A stretch of 64,000 bases of DNA from Sialis fuliginosa (taxonomy: Eukaryota; Arthropoda; Insecta; Megaloptera; Sialidae). The position numbers and the translations under genes are program-made. Positions within the stretch are counted from its first letter, which is position 1, and the number at the start of each line of letters is the position of its first letter. Shown piece by piece: positions 49,590 to 62,046 of this stretch. The notes under the pieces were generated by a model. The model saw nothing but the letters and a program-made list of their open reading frames with translations. It did not search any database and was not told the DNA's origin. The stretch lies in assembly GCA_961205875.1 (NCBI GenBank), contig OY540821.1, forward strand, positions 13,578,001 to 13,642,000. The letters are read 5' to 3'.

Positions 49590-51246
49590 ACCCCATTCCA
49601 GAATGTAGATTTTATTTAGTACTTCCAGTTTCAATGAAAATTAAATCGAACACTAGCAAAAATAGATTATGAAAAAATTTGAAATAACTCTTTTTTTACA
49701 AATCGTAATGACTACAACACGCATTTGGTCGTTTTATTTTGCTAATGTTTTTAAATTCATAGTTCTGTTTACCTTTAAAATACCTAAACAATTTTCAGAC
49801 AACCGATATAATCAAAAATAAATACAATCTATCATCATTCTAAAAAAACTATTAAAGAATAACAACAATGATCAGATAATATATTTCTTAGAAGAGATGG
49901 TACTCAAATTTGTCACCAAATTTTCTCACTTTCGACATAATATACCGTGAGTGCCATAGCATCTTATTGAGTTGCTGTTTTGAATGGCGGTTGAATTGAA
50001 TGACATTGATATATGCGTCGAACAAAGTGCTTCTGTGTACGAGAAAAAAATGACAGGTTAGATTTTATATTAATCCTCCCACTCCCTTCGTAGCAACTAA
50101 TGAAGTGGTACAAAAGATGAATATACTCAAGAATCGCTTCTACTATCGGTAATGTACCTTTTTTGTCACACATATGCCCAGATTCGGAATGAAAAATGTT
50201 CTGACAATTAAATAATAGTCATGTTTTTCTATAAATAATGTATCTTTTTCCACGCATTTACCCAGAATGATTAAATGAAAGCTTCGGCTATTCATATATT
50301 TGTCAGAAAGCTATTCAGTACTGTTTTGATTACAATGTATTTACATATTTTATTATAAAAACGCTAAATAAATAAATATAAGTTATACAAATTAATGGAA
50401 ATTTTTTTAATTTTTCATCATAAATAAACATATAATTAAATCAGCAGAACCGAAAAGTGTTAACTCCATTAACCAAAATGTCGTTGTTACGTGTGCATGT
50501 GATATTTTTCGATGGAATAAGTTTATGGTGTTAAACGAAGAAAAAAACCAGCTGTTAACATCGAAAATTGTCGTAAGTTTTTTTAGTTTTAATTATAAAA
50601 TGAGGTGAATGAAACTTATATCATTCGAAAGGTACTGTGCCATAGATGTGCACAAAAAATCATGTGTGTATGTTGCCGTTAAGACAGGTATAATATTGGT
50701 CAAATATCGACTAGTTGCAAGTAAAATGTAACAAATAATATGTATTAATAGTTGAAAATAAATTAAATATTATGAAACTTTTGATATCTTATTAAACATT
50801 TTAGCAACTAACCTCATCACGATCATTTTTTAACCCCAAATATATAAACGTTTAAATTAATATTTAATCAAAGCGGAGAAAATAATTTTAATTATATAGA
50901 AATCATGAGACCCCATTCATTTTTTCCCTCAATCCTGCTCTGCATATTTTGATACACTCCTTTTACTTCTGTCACTAAAATATGATGATGCTGTAACTTA
51001 ATTTAGCGGCGCCTTTCTTGAAACAGCACCAAGACGTGATGTATAATACATCAAGTTATGTTTTTCTACAGTTTTAATTATAATAAGAAGAAATGTCAAC
51101 ATATTTTAACGTCATATCCCGTGATAATGTGTTCTACTGTAGGGAATATTGTACACGGTTTAAATATCATGTTACAAAATTAATTTGATATTTTATCTAT
51201 CAAAAGTTCATTTACGTCAAATATATTTGTTTTCAATTGTATAGAG
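49590..51246. other. Gene-free stretch
   Basis: No gene supported. A minus-strand frame at 49964-50173 overlaps a mildly GC-richer patch; its C-terminal end (HFVRRIYQCHSIQPPFKT) looks protein-like but the frame is of chance length. Confidence 0.4.
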
Positions 51247-51365
51247 CAGCGGTTCTTAAACTTATATGGTCTAGGGGCCCCATTTTGAACAATTATTTTT
51301 CAGGGAATCCCCTCCCCCGGATAGAAAAACAAATGAGGACTCAATTACTAAGCTGATACTATTTT
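51247..51365 (+). mobile_element. hAT-like element family H, left part
   Basis: Starts CAGCGGTTCTTAAACTTATA, the CAGNGGTTCTYAAAC type of hAT end. From 51302, CAGGGAATCCCCTCCC then GGATAGAAAAACAAATGAGG aligns to 61246-61310 on the same strand. No right end is present here. Confidence 0.6.
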
Positions 51366-52012
51366 TCATTGTATATTATCAATTTAATCTGTTTATGTAT
51401 GTTGTTTTTGTTGCAGTGTTCAGAGAGGAATATCTCTCACGGATATATGTAAGTTAATTAAGTTGGTACACACGGAGTCAAGTGTTTTATAACTCATTTA
51501 ACAATTTCATTTAACATTTTAAACCAAAAACTCACGTCAACTTGAAATATATTTTCTTAAATATGTAGTCAGTTGATATACCACGTGTTATTTTCTTTCA
51601 TTAACTAAATCCAAGCCTTCAAAATGAGTTATACTAATTCTGAATACGCGAATTTATCTAAAAGTGACACAAATACTAAGAATTTTACCTCTTTGTGGTA
51701 TTATCCGGGAATATAAATGAATCTTTAATAAACCTATTTAACAGTTTTCACTTATCGTTAAGTATTTACATAGTGCACGCAAAGATATTTCTGACTTCAT
51801 AAAATTTACACAAAATGTCCATAAATTAAACATCTAAGCCTTCCTCGTGAAACACCCTCTATCTATTAGAGAAAACCGGAATAAAATCCGTTCAGTAGTA
51901 ACTGAGAAAATCGACTTTGTTTTAAATTACACGTATGTAAAGTATTGTATAGATAGATATATTCTTGCCTCATATTTTTTAAGTTTTGTTTGACGAATAA
52001 GCAATTTACAAA
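51366..52012. other. Gene-free stretch
   Basis: Nothing recognised apart from a short AAATCCGTTCAGTAGTAACTGAG word (51884) of RTE-tail type. Confidence 0.4.
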
Positions 52013-52030
52013 ATATATATATATATATAT
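52013..52030. repeat. (AT)9 microsatellite
   Basis: Simple dinucleotide tract. Confidence 0.9.
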
Positions 52031-52050
52031 ACTAGTATATAATATCAGTT

Positions 52051-52344
52051 TTAAACAAACCAAAATTGATATTCATCATATGTAATAATCAAAATTTCGT
52101 AATCAGAGACAGGAATTTCGTAAACTAAAAATACATAAATGAAATTAGCTTGAAGCAAATTAAAGCCATACAAGTAGAACAGCATTGTTGGTTTAAACTC
52201 ATACATGCGTAAACGCAAAGCAATGTTATTCTGTGCTAACAAAATGTACGCGCGGCCTTGACAATAACGATGTTCTGAAACCCCCGTACCCACACTACCA
52301 ACAATTAGCAATGTAACCTTTGTTTTAAATAAATGTAATTGCAA
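52051..52344 (-). other. 97-codon frame, not supported as a gene
   Basis: Starts at ATG and stays open for 97 codons. The N-terminal half is mildly GC-richer (LLIVGSVGTGVSEHRYCQG). The rest is dominated by AT-driven Phe, Leu, Ile and Tyr. Length is within the chance tail for this window and no domain is seen. Confidence 0.1.
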
Positions 52345-52545
52345 GCTGTATTAACCGGTTAACTTATTAACTTAGGTTTCAGACCACCTGCATTTTCATT
52401 CAGCTGAATGGGTTTTAAACTATTTTACTTTGTATTCACTGTAATAAAATAGGTTTATTTTTTGCTATATCTAGTTGAAATAAATGTTGGTATTACGTTG
52501 TAGACTCCAGACGTGTTATAAAAAATTAAATTAAGGTACTATTAT

Positions 52546-53135
52546 ACAGGGTAATAGAAAAATCTGGAAACGGTTAAATGTCTCAAAACGTTTCTGAGAA
52601 AAATGTTTCGAACCAAAGTGTAGGGTTTTAAAAGTTCTTCGTTTGACCTTGAGTGGAGGGGTCAAGATGAGGTCAAAGTCAACATGATTTTTTTAAATAG
52701 AACATTCCATTTTTTCTCACACAGTGATGAACTTTTTTTGTTGAGAATTGTTTGAGTTATGAGTTTTAGAATTTACGATTACACCAGCATTGGTATTATT
52801 CAGGATTTTTTTTTGTATTGACTATTTTCTAGTATCCCTCCTCCTCCCCTCCTCCCAAAAAACATGTTTTTGGTACATTTGGTATATGTATATAACATAT
52901 ACAAATATTAATATCCTTTTTCGATTTTAAGTGTATTTTGAAACGTATATTAATCCTTAATTTAACATTTCTATGTTATGTCAAAATTTATTTACAGCGT
53001 CTACAGACAGACACACATAAATAGTGGCGAAAGTAGCAAGAATAGATTAAGGAAAAATCAAAACGGATATTTCCATCAAAATTACGAAAAAATCGGCTAA
53101 GCAATACTTTCATACGAATGGCCGTATAAGAAAGT
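52546..53135 (-). mobile_element. Composite dispersed repeat
   Basis: One end has ACAGGGTAATAGAAAAATCTG, then GACCTTGAGTGGAGGGGTCAAG and GATGAGGTCAAAGTCAAC. The other, read on the minus strand, starts TTACTTTCTTATACGGCC and carries GAAAGTATTG and GTGTGTCTGTCTGTAGACG, as in the repeat at 31503. It may be one element or two adjacent ones. No coding capacity. Confidence 0.45.
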
Positions 53136-53350
53136 AAAAATATGAATAGTACTTAAATTTAAAAAACAAATTAAGAAATAAAAATAACTATTATTATTAA
53201 TAATATAGTGTTTAATGTTAAGCAATGCTGAATAAATATACATTTTAATTTCCACCGAGACTTTTTAAAATGTGTTTCAGGACACCCTAATAACAATATT
53301 GTAAAATGCTCATAAATATTCTACTATGAAACAAAAACCTCAATCTTTTA

Positions 53351-53590
53351 TTAAAAATTCACATACTGTAACATACATATATAAAATAAAATAATAGGTA
53401 GCTCCAGCCTCGCACAGAATGTAAACTGTAAAGCCGTACGATTTTGTAGAATCAGCAATCTGTGTCCTTGACCCCAACCTCCCGTACTCTCACTACTACT
53501 GAGACATGGACCGCCTAATTTGAATCGACATACGCAGCAGAGTGCTATAGATTCACCGTCACCATCGATCTCTTTGCATTTAAATGTAAC
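53351..53590 (-). other. Candidate coding fragment, Cys/Gly-rich, 79 codons
   Basis: Minus-strand frame between stops, preceded by an AG (TTGTTAG) that could be an acceptor. The GC-rich part (53400-53590) encodes TFKCKEIDGDGESIALCCVC, RFKLGGPCLSSSESTGGWGQ and GHRLLILQNRTALQF. The plus strand is full of stops. The last 18 codons are AT-rich and probably non-coding. The cysteine spacing recalls small metal-binding or disulfide folds, but no family is recognised and no start codon is present. Confidence 0.27.
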
Positions 53591-53918
53591 CTAACAAGTT
53601 ATTCACTCATTTAATCTTAAGAGATTTTTTTCGTCTTTATATCCACGTTGACGTTTTACAACTAGTCGTGTAATTTCCCGTTTTATGGTTGAATGTATTA
53701 TACCGAAATACTTTATGTGCTTTTTCCAGTGATTTAATCTAAAGATATTAATCTTGGGTAGTTATTTTCTGTTTTTCTCGTACATGAAAACCCATTTTCT
53801 TTTCGAATAGATTCTTGAAATAAAAAGTTTATTTTCAAATTAAGGTTATCGTACTCATCTTAAATGAATATATCAACAAAGTTATAGAAAAATAAACATA
53901 AAAAAATGTGTCATGTGC

Positions 53919-53957
53919 AAATCGAACCTCGCATATTAGAGTCCCGTACCGTAAAAT
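53919..53957 (-). ncRNA. tRNA-like fragment with B box
   Basis: Minus strand: CGGTACGGGACTCTAATATG then CGAGGTTCGATTTGC. The B box GGTTCGATTT lies at the complement of 53919-53928 and GGGACTCTAAT resembles a tRNA anticodon arm with a CTA/CTAA loop. No A box is seen in the AT-rich sequence beyond. It is a remnant of a tRNA-derived SINE or tRNA pseudogene. Confidence 0.35.
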
Positions 53958-53999
53958 TTTTAAATTTATTCGATAGTTTTAATTTAATTAAATAGTTCG

Positions 54000-55866
54000 T
54001 CAAATGTGCATTATACATAATAATATATATATTTGTTAGATAGTTTTATAGATACTTTCAATAAAAATATACATCTTTTCAAGTAAATTAAACAAAAACA
54101 AAATACAAAGTTAGTAAATGTATCAAAATATAATACAGGGAATTTAATTTCATGAAAATAATTATTTATATCAATTGAAAAATACAATAATAAACCCATT
54201 TCAATGGAACGAAATTTCAATTTATACACATCAGAATTTAATTTATATAAATGTAAATTCGTAATTAATTATATTTTAACAATGTTTCAAACTCCTGTGA
54301 TTTATAAACTAGTTTATGAAAAATGAGCTGATAAATCATTATGAACTCAGACATACTTTGTTAGTTTCGGTTTTGAAGTTTCTTTAGTATTGATTGCGAT
54401 ATTTATAGCCGATAATATTAAGAACATTGCGAAGAAAACTATCTAGAAACAAAGTTTTATTCTATTCTTAAAATTATTTTATGCACATTTTTAAAACAAA
54501 ATACGAGTTTATACGTAATTTTCTACTTTTTAGGAAAAAGAAAAAATCGTTCTTTATTTCAATTTCTATTTCCAACATTTAATAACTTTAAATTAGGTTA
54601 CTCATTTTGGCTACTGAACAACTAATAACACTTGTACGTTCAACTAAGCTAATAACTAGTTTTGAAATAATATATTCAAGCAGAAAATATGTATGTAGGT
54701 ACCTGGTACATACCTATTATACATAGTACATACAAAGAACTAAAAAAATGAATGAATTTCTTATGTGCATATACATACTTTTCGTATTACATAGCACCAT
54801 TTATAATTTACACAAAGCACGTATGCAAGAGGTTACGTAATAAATCAAAAATTTATATAGAATACAAACCTCGCGTATTCGTATGTACATATATGTGAGG
54901 GTGTTTGTATGGGTTAGTTACTTTTTTAAACGCTAGATGCACTTTACGTGTTGTGGCCTTTAAAAATGCACGGCTTACACATATGCACGTATTTTTATAT
55001 GTATAATTTATATCTATATACATTCACATACAAAATGTTAACATATATACATAGAGCAATTTTAAAGCAGAAAATATGATATATGTAATATTTACGTAAT
55101 GAAAATTTCTTTAAAAGCATAGTTAAGAGCTTAAATTACCTTAAGTACATACGTATTATAATTTATACGAGTTCAAAAAAACGTTTTGAATAAAATATGC
55201 AACGAATTTCTGTTGAGATGTATTTAGTATTAAAAAATAACCCATTAAATAACCTATATATGTTCTGTATAGTTAAATATTTATTGACATATATTAACTA
55301 AAAAAATGAATCCGAATTATACGTAATATTTTAAACATTCATATCTCATAATCTAAATAATTTAAAAATAAAAATATGTACTGTAGATTCCTACAATCAT
55401 TTAATAAAAACCATATATTTTTTTTTGAACGATCAAATTACTATAGCCTTCTAATTTATATATATTGTGTAAAGTTTAATTTATTATTTATTTGAGTTAT
55501 ATTTGCTAGAGATCATTAACTTTTACTCATATTCTATTAAATAGCCCCTCAATTTTTTAAATGAATATTACGTCTAGGTTTGTTTTATCTTAAATTATTC
55601 TTAACTGCTACATTTGCTATTAATAATACATAATAATTATTAATTAAAATGCTACATGTTAATTGTTTAAATCGAAATATAACTATAATTTTTGATAAAT
55701 AAACGTGGGGATTACGAACTTCCGGCTTATGAATATATGAGAAAATATAACATGATGTATACAAAAAAAGTTAATATTTTAGTTCTACCCGTCGCGTCGT
55801 TTGCTTGCCAAAGATTTCTCCAAAGTCAGAGTTATTAAATTTGTAACTCTTTGTAATGCTAGCGTT
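54000..55866. other. Gene-free AT-rich stretch
   Basis: No feature supported. ACATAC/ACATAT words are very frequent at 54690-55040. Confidence 0.55.
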
Positions 55867-56145
55867 TCATTCGGCGCATAATATTTCAGTGTTGTTTTTG
55901 TTTTTTATTATTACCACTCCTTCCTCCTGCCCCCCTTCGGCAGATTGAAAAATCCTGGCACGTCGTTTTTCATGCGCCACGCGGTAAATTTTAATTTCAA
56001 ATTCGCGAGTGTTTGTGGAAGAAGCGAAGTAATACATATGGTTGGTTAAACATCTCAAACATACTGTGTCATAAATAACATTCATTTGTTCAAAGAAATT
56101 GAATAAAAATCTATCTTTTCCAAGTTTACCAACTCCAAATTTCAA
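55867..56145 (-). other. Weak candidate ORF, 92 codons
   Basis: Starts at ATG and runs to TAA. The GC-richer C-terminal half is charged (VAHEKRRARIFQSAEGGQEE). The N-terminal half (KLGKDRFLFNFFEQMNVIYD) is AT-rich. No upstream promoter or intron signal is evident and no domain is recognised. A dispersed-repeat origin of the GC-rich part is possible. Confidence 0.17.
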
Positions 56146-56279
56146 AGAAAATTTAAATTTTTAATTTAACTTTCCCCAGATGTTGATATAATTTCATATC
56201 ATATTATTATTTTTATTATAATAATAAAATATCAACTGTAATTTTTCTTCAACACAGGCATAGTCGTATTCTAACAGTG

Positions 56280-56345
56280 AAAGTTACATTAAAATCGGGT
56301 CAGTAGTTTTCTCGTCAGATTGTAACAATTTGTGTTAAATAAAAA
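56280..56345 (+). mobile_element. RTE/SINE-like tail fragment
   Basis: TTACATTAAAATCGGGTCAG then TAGTTTTCTCGTCAGATTG follows the same order as the tail at 25500. It is short and diverged. Confidence 0.35.
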
Positions 56346-57162
56346 AAATCTTTCTTACATACAATTATTATTAAATTCATTACGACATTCTTAACAATTA
56401 CATATATATACAGAAAAATATAATTTACATTTTAATAATAATTTTACTGTCAGTGGTTATGAAAGAGTAGATAAAATTATAAATAACTTTTTTATTTATT
56501 TCATACCTTGACAGCTATCATTAAATACTAATCCAATCATATGCTTGAGGTGAAATTTACTGTTTAAAAAATACATTTATTTGAGATAAAATTACAAAAT
56601 TAATCTGTATTTTAAAATATTTATTCCACAGTTTTGATTACAGCTAATATTTTGGTACGCTATGCTTCAATATTTTTATTAAAAACACATTTCCCTCTTT
56701 TAAACAAATAATTGATTAATAAAATTATGTACTTAATTCGCATTGTATAAACTATATATTTATTTATAAAACGAATAGTTCAATAAAATTTTAGCAAATA
56801 TATGTATATGTGGTATTGAAAGTTACGTATGTTATTTAAGATAAATCCAAATATTTACTTTTCTGTTAATATTTCGACAAATTCGCAAGTCTATTTTTCC
56901 AACGCTTGAACCTTTACTCGAAATTGGCTGTAAAATTTAAATTAAATTTAATTAAAAATTAATAAAAACAGCAAGATTTGGATTGTATTAATTTAATTCA
57001 TAATTCTATGCTGTTTCCTGTGTTTATGACCTAACCCGAAGACAAAATTACGATATGACAGTATATTTAAATTAAGCATAAAATTTACAAGAAAAAAATA
57101 TATCTACGTATTTGTCGCTATATTTACATGAGATTCTATATTTGAGTAGATAAAATAATATT

Positions 57163-57515
57163 GGTAAACTGTGACTCGGAAGCCACATGTGGCTACGTAC
57201 GTGCTTTGAAGACCTAAAATTGAATGTTAAATAAAAAAATATAGTTTTAAAACATAGTACACTTGAGTAGGTATAAATATCAAATAAAAATATTTAAAAA
57301 CAACTCAGGTGTCTGATAAAACTAATCATCCTAATGCCAATGTGAAAGAAAATTTTTTGCTCGCCAATGAGACAATTCCTTAGAAAAATTTGATATTTTT
57401 TCTTTATTTAATAAAGACATTTAAACTTTATTCGTAAAAATATATTTATGGCTATCGAAAAATGTTTTAATCGTTGTGAAGGACTTCTGTCATAAAAGTT
57501 TTCCGACCTCTGTTA
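57163..57515. mobile_element. Possible hAT-like element
   Basis: The right end, read inverted, starts ACAGAGGTCGGAAAACTTTT, a typical hAT CAGNGGTCGGNAAAC end. The left end AACTGTGACTCGGAAGCC is only loosely similar, and AGCCACATGTGGCT next to it is a 14-base palindrome. No TSD was found. Confidence 0.35.
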
Positions 57516-58271
57516 TACCTTATGAATTTAAGTTGAACATTGCTGTACAAAAAGAGTTTTTTTGGAACTAAAATCTGAATTAAATTGAAATCGCATACAA
57601 ATCAAAAAAATAGTATTCAAATTTGAAATCCATATTTTGATTAGATACAATAAACAAAGAAAAATTGTTATATGATTTGTAATTTAATAGTTAATTTTCA
57701 AACAGGCCGATACAATGAAAAATCTAGCAAACTTCAAAATACAACTAAAATTTGCAACAGTAAAAACAAATCATCACAAATTTGATGTACTAAGTGTCCA
57801 TTAGTCAAGTACTAATTGAACTTTTAACGCCCGATAAAGCCAATAAAAAAATACAAGCGTAAGTTACATACATACATCAGTACATAGCTACTGCATTCCC
57901 CCTGTCCCCGAAAAAGAGTTACGATCCAACGGGACAGAACAAATGAACATACTGCTATAACCGGATCATTTAATGGCAATATGTTGGACATTTGTTTGTT
58001 TGTTTTTTTTTTCCAACAGGCTATATTTTTTTATTATAATTTCGGAACATTTCGATTGGGTTATTTTATACAGGATGATTTAATGATCTGCATTGTGGGT
58101 TTCAACAGTTTTTACTCAAATTACAATTTTAGCGTACTTGTTCATTTATTCGTCAAGAGCCCTTTAAATTTAATATTTCACGAAGTCTGCTAGATTTGGC
58201 CAACTGCAAAATTGTGAATTTTATTTTACATACATTATATATATACATATTTTAAAAGGATTCCCATTTGA

Positions 58272-58747
58272 GGTACTGGCACCAATCTTGAACGCTTTAA
58301 GAGCAAGGTATATTGTTTTTTGGGATTGATGGGCGACTTTCTCATGAACTTATGTTTATAATAAAACAACTACCTCTTATTAAATCAATTTAATTACCAA
58401 AGACTATAAATATAGTTTGGTTTTTTAATTATTGTCTTTTCTCCAGTAATAAACAATGTAAAAACAGTAATGAACACCCAGTGATAAACACTTAAGAAGT
58501 TTACAAAATGATAAGAACTACGACACAAAATTTATAACATAAAGAATTGTTTTTACTTACTTCACAAATTATTTACATACGAAAATGTATTTTACTTGAT
58601 AGTCTTTTTAAACAAAATGATCAATTATCATCAAATCACGCTGTAAGACAGTTAAATGTATATAAATTAATATCCAATAGTGGCAGTAATCAAATATCAA
58701 TAAAAATGTCCAACACTGGGGTATTGTTCAAGACTGGTGTCAGTACT
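58272..58747 (-). mobile_element. TIR element family C, copy 2 (complete, inverted)
   Basis: Left GGTACTGGCACCAATCTTG and right CAAGACTGGTGTCAGTAC are the family ends. Read on the minus strand it carries ATACCCCAGTGTTGGAC and TTTTGTGTCGTAGTTCTTATC in the same order as copy 1 at 41223. It has no transposase; a 72-codon frame inside is incidental. Confidence 0.82.
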
Positions 58748-58759
58748 TTATCTGTATTT

Positions 58760-59282
58760 TTGTAAATCGTCGAATTTAATTTAACTTTTTAAATCAGCAT
58801 GTTAATAAATATCTATATGATATTGTTAAAACGAAACAGATTTTAATGTTAAAGTATGTACAATCAATATTAAATATTTGTATAAAGTAAATATGAAATA
58901 CAACAATAATTCTTACAAATCGAATTAAATATAATGAGAGTATCATGCTACAAATTTTCATAATAGCGACATACATGCATTAATTAAACAAAATCTAATT
59001 AAAATACACGTAAAACACATATCAACATATTCATTAAAGACCACCTACAACATGAAATCAGCTTTAACTCTTGTATTAATGGATGATTTGAAAAAACATA
59101 TCGATTTCCTATCGATGAATTATCGAAAGCGATGAAAAAAATATTTTTTTTCTTCTAAAAATTACATTTTATTGATAAATAAAAGCATTTACTTCCTCGT
59201 CATAGGGGAAGCTATGTGCTCATTTCTAAAAATAAACACTTTCTCTGTGTGTATTTTTTTCTAGCAACGTTAAATTTCATTG
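58760..59282. other. Gene-free AT-rich stretch
   Basis: Nothing recognised. Confidence 0.5.
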
Positions 59283-59286
59283 TTAA

Positions 59287-59721
59287 CCCTTGTGTAAATG
59301 GATAGGTACCCGTCTATATTTTTCGATTTCATTCGACGAGTTTAGTAAGTAATTATTTTTTTAATTTTATGGGCATTCAGGAATGCCAAGATCCATTTAT
59401 TGTTATGCTATTTTTGAAAAAAAAGTTAAAAAAAATTTAGAAGTAACAGATTTTTAGGCCTAGAACGTTGATTAATGGAAAAAGTACCCAGGTATATTAA
59501 TTCTCTCATTTATGTACAAATTAAGATGAAATTAGGTATACGGACGTAGATTGATAATCCAAAGAAATAAAAAAAAAATTTGGACCCCTCATAGACTGAA
59601 AAGTGTTATAAAAAAATTTGTTTTTACTTTCCCCATTGAGTAAACATAAGTACAAATTATATGAAGGTACTCGGGTCTATCCTTTAAGGAATGTATAAAC
59701 ATGTATCCATTAACACAAGGG
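59287..59721. mobile_element. piggyBac-type MITE with TTAA target site
   Basis: The element is 435 bp. TTAA lies immediately outside both ends (59283-59286 and 59722-59725). The left end CCCTTGTGTAAATGGATA is inverted at the right as CCCTTGTGTTAATGGATA, 17 of 18 bases identical. A TTAA duplication with CCC...GGG ends is diagnostic of piggyBac elements. No transposase frame is present. A weaker second inverted pair (GGTACCCGTCTAT near 59306 with GGTACTCGGGTCTATC near 59666) lies just inside the ends, as piggyBac subterminal repeats often do. Confidence 0.9.
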
Positions 59722-59725
59722 TTAA

Positions 59726-60478
59726 AATCATTCCGATACGATTTTGCACCATTACAATTTGTTGATGCCAAATTACTTGCTTCAACCATATATCACATAT
59801 CTCGTAATAGAATTTTATGAGCACACATTTCCTACGACAGAAAATTGAAAAAAGAGCTATTTTTCATTGACAGAAGCATACTTAGTCGGTGACAGTACGT
59901 ACGATATATTAGCTATTTACGACATACAACTGGAACGATGTGTTTTCAAAATCCGATAACGTATATATCACTTCATTTTCCAATGCGAGATATTCACGAC
60001 ACATTTTTCTACATAAACATTTGATTACTGGATAAATTTATGTCCTGTAATGAGTTATCAAATCAGATTTATACCCGTATTCAAATTCAGATCTTATTTT
60101 ATTGAAATCGTTCTTCAAGCGTGTTCGATGGATTCATATTTTTATGAAGAAAAAATCTGTTTGACCTAAGGCAACACTTTTCAAAGTGAGTGTAATATTT
60201 ATACGGAGTAAGTAATTTATTTTTTTTTTATTTGTTAAAAATATTTTTTTAAATAAAGTTATTTTCTTTTCCGGTTTTTGAACTACGTACCTCCCTAATG
60301 TAAAGGAACTATATTATAATAATTTTAAATTGATACAATCTAAAAGATATTGGCAGGTCTTCATAGTAAGTTTAACCCAGAAACCGGACAGATATAGTGT
60401 TAAGTAAATATAACGAACTTCAGAAAGGCACTGATATCCTTGTAGAACTCCGGAATACAAGTTTAGACTTACACGTGT
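59726..60478. other. Gene-free stretch
   Basis: No feature supported. Confidence 0.5.
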
Positions 60479-60564
60479 TTCAATAGTAATGCTATCATCA
60501 TCAGAATCTTAAAGACACTAACTGTTAGTGTATTAAAAATTCTGATAATAGCACTGCTATTGAA
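60479..60564. repeat. 86-bp imperfect hairpin
   Basis: TTCAATAGTAATGCTATCAT...CAGAATCTT pairs with AAAATTCTGATAATAGCACT...GCTATTGAA, apex CACTAACTGTTAGTG at about 60516-60530. There are a few mismatches and a 3-base bulge. The size and shape would fit a small-RNA precursor or the core of a foldback element. Confidence 0.65.
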
Positions 60565-61239
60565 GCTCTATCTCGAAATAATTATGGGATTATTTATAAA
60601 TCCGGATATCTATTAATTTTTATTATGTTGAACTTAACTTCCAACATATGTTTAACAAATCTTGTTCACAAAGTTTCGCCTTTACAAGCGGAATCACATT
60701 TTGGAGTGAAAATATATACTTTTTAAAAGAGTTTGTTAAGAGTAATAGCTAACATCTGAATTAAATACAAACATTTATTGAGAGATAATAAAGATGTTTA
60801 CTCCATAAGGAATAAAAATACACTCCAGTATCAATTTTGTGAAAAATGTACCATTAAACCTATTAGTAAAAATGTATAACCATTTACATTATTCTATAAA
60901 AACATTTAAAATATAAATTACTATATAAAACACTTAAATATTAACATTACATTAATTCGGGGTTTCAATTATTGTTTCAACTTGTATGTATGTAGTTAAT
61001 AATCAAATAAGAAAAATACGTCCTTTTTTCGTTTAAATCTGCAACTACCGCCCCAATTGCAAAATTTTCATCCATCATGTTTCCCAGTCAAAAAAAAACC
61101 ACATACACAAATTACAATTCTCACTCAAATTCAAAAACATTCTAGAATATTACGAAAGAGACGCAATGTACCAGCCAAACGAAATCAAAATCTGTCATAT
61201 TTAATTATTTTTAAATCGATTATTATTATTATTATTTAT
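60565..61239. other. Gene-free AT-rich stretch
   Basis: Nothing recognised; ATT trinucleotide run at 61215-61235. Confidence 0.5.
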
Positions 61240-61370
61240 GGTCCAGGGAGCCCCTCCCATAGATAGAAAAACAAAGTAGGTCGTTAGATACTAATTAATC
61301 ATTGGTAAATAGAAATGTAAAAGTACTTTAATTTATACCAGTTCAGCGGACCCTTGTTTAAAAACCACTG
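61240..61370 (+). mobile_element. hAT-like element family H, right part
   Basis: Ends GTTTAAAAACCACTG at 61370, the inverse of a CAGTGGTTTTTAAAC hAT end. CAGGGAGCCCCTCCC and GATAGAAAAACAAAGTAGG at 61246-61290 align to 51302-51350. The left end is absent. Confidence 0.6.
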
Positions 61371-62040
61371 ATTTAGAGTAGTGACTTATTAATAAAAAAG
61401 GTGCAGTTTTTTTTTGTCAATTCACTCACCTTCACGCTTATTAAAATAATTATGAATAAACAAAATGGCACTTTTTCTATTATAGTCTGGCAAATTTGCT
61501 ACGTATACAAAGTAAAACTTTTATATGTAAATAATTTAATAATACGGTTTTGTTATGAACTACATACATTGCCTGAAATATTATACCATTATATTTTCAT
61601 TCCGCCCAATTTTTGCTGTATGTAAATTTTTCTTTTAATTAAATGTGAGAAAAACTCGTCCGGCATCATATTATGTACATATCTCAGTTATCAAATTAAA
61701 CAATAGGTTGTGTTTTTATGGCTTAGAATAAATACGTCTAATTAAATATATTTTTTACACACCAACCTTTTTGAATAGAACTTTAAAATATATATTGAAC
61801 AAAAAAATATTTTAAAAATAAACAAAATTCCTTAGAAATTAGATGTAGCAAGCAAAATATAAAACCGATATAAATATATTAGTAAGCTAATCTTCCTTTT
61901 TTATTCAAACGATTTTATGCTTAAATCCAAGTGACAGGTTAAGCTCTCTCTCTTTTTTTCTACTTGGGTGATATGTGTACATCCCCATTTGTTATGAATA
62001 TTTGGCGACATGGGCAATAACATTCTGCTGACATATAACC
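61371..62040. other. Gene-free AT-rich stretch
   Basis: No feature supported. Confidence 0.5.
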
Positions 62041-62046
62041 TATCTG

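Noticed and set aside
49964-50173. Minus-strand frame ending QKHFVRRIYQCHSIQPPFKT
   Set aside because: The tail looks protein-like but the rest is AT-driven; it may be a repeat relic; not enough to support a gene.
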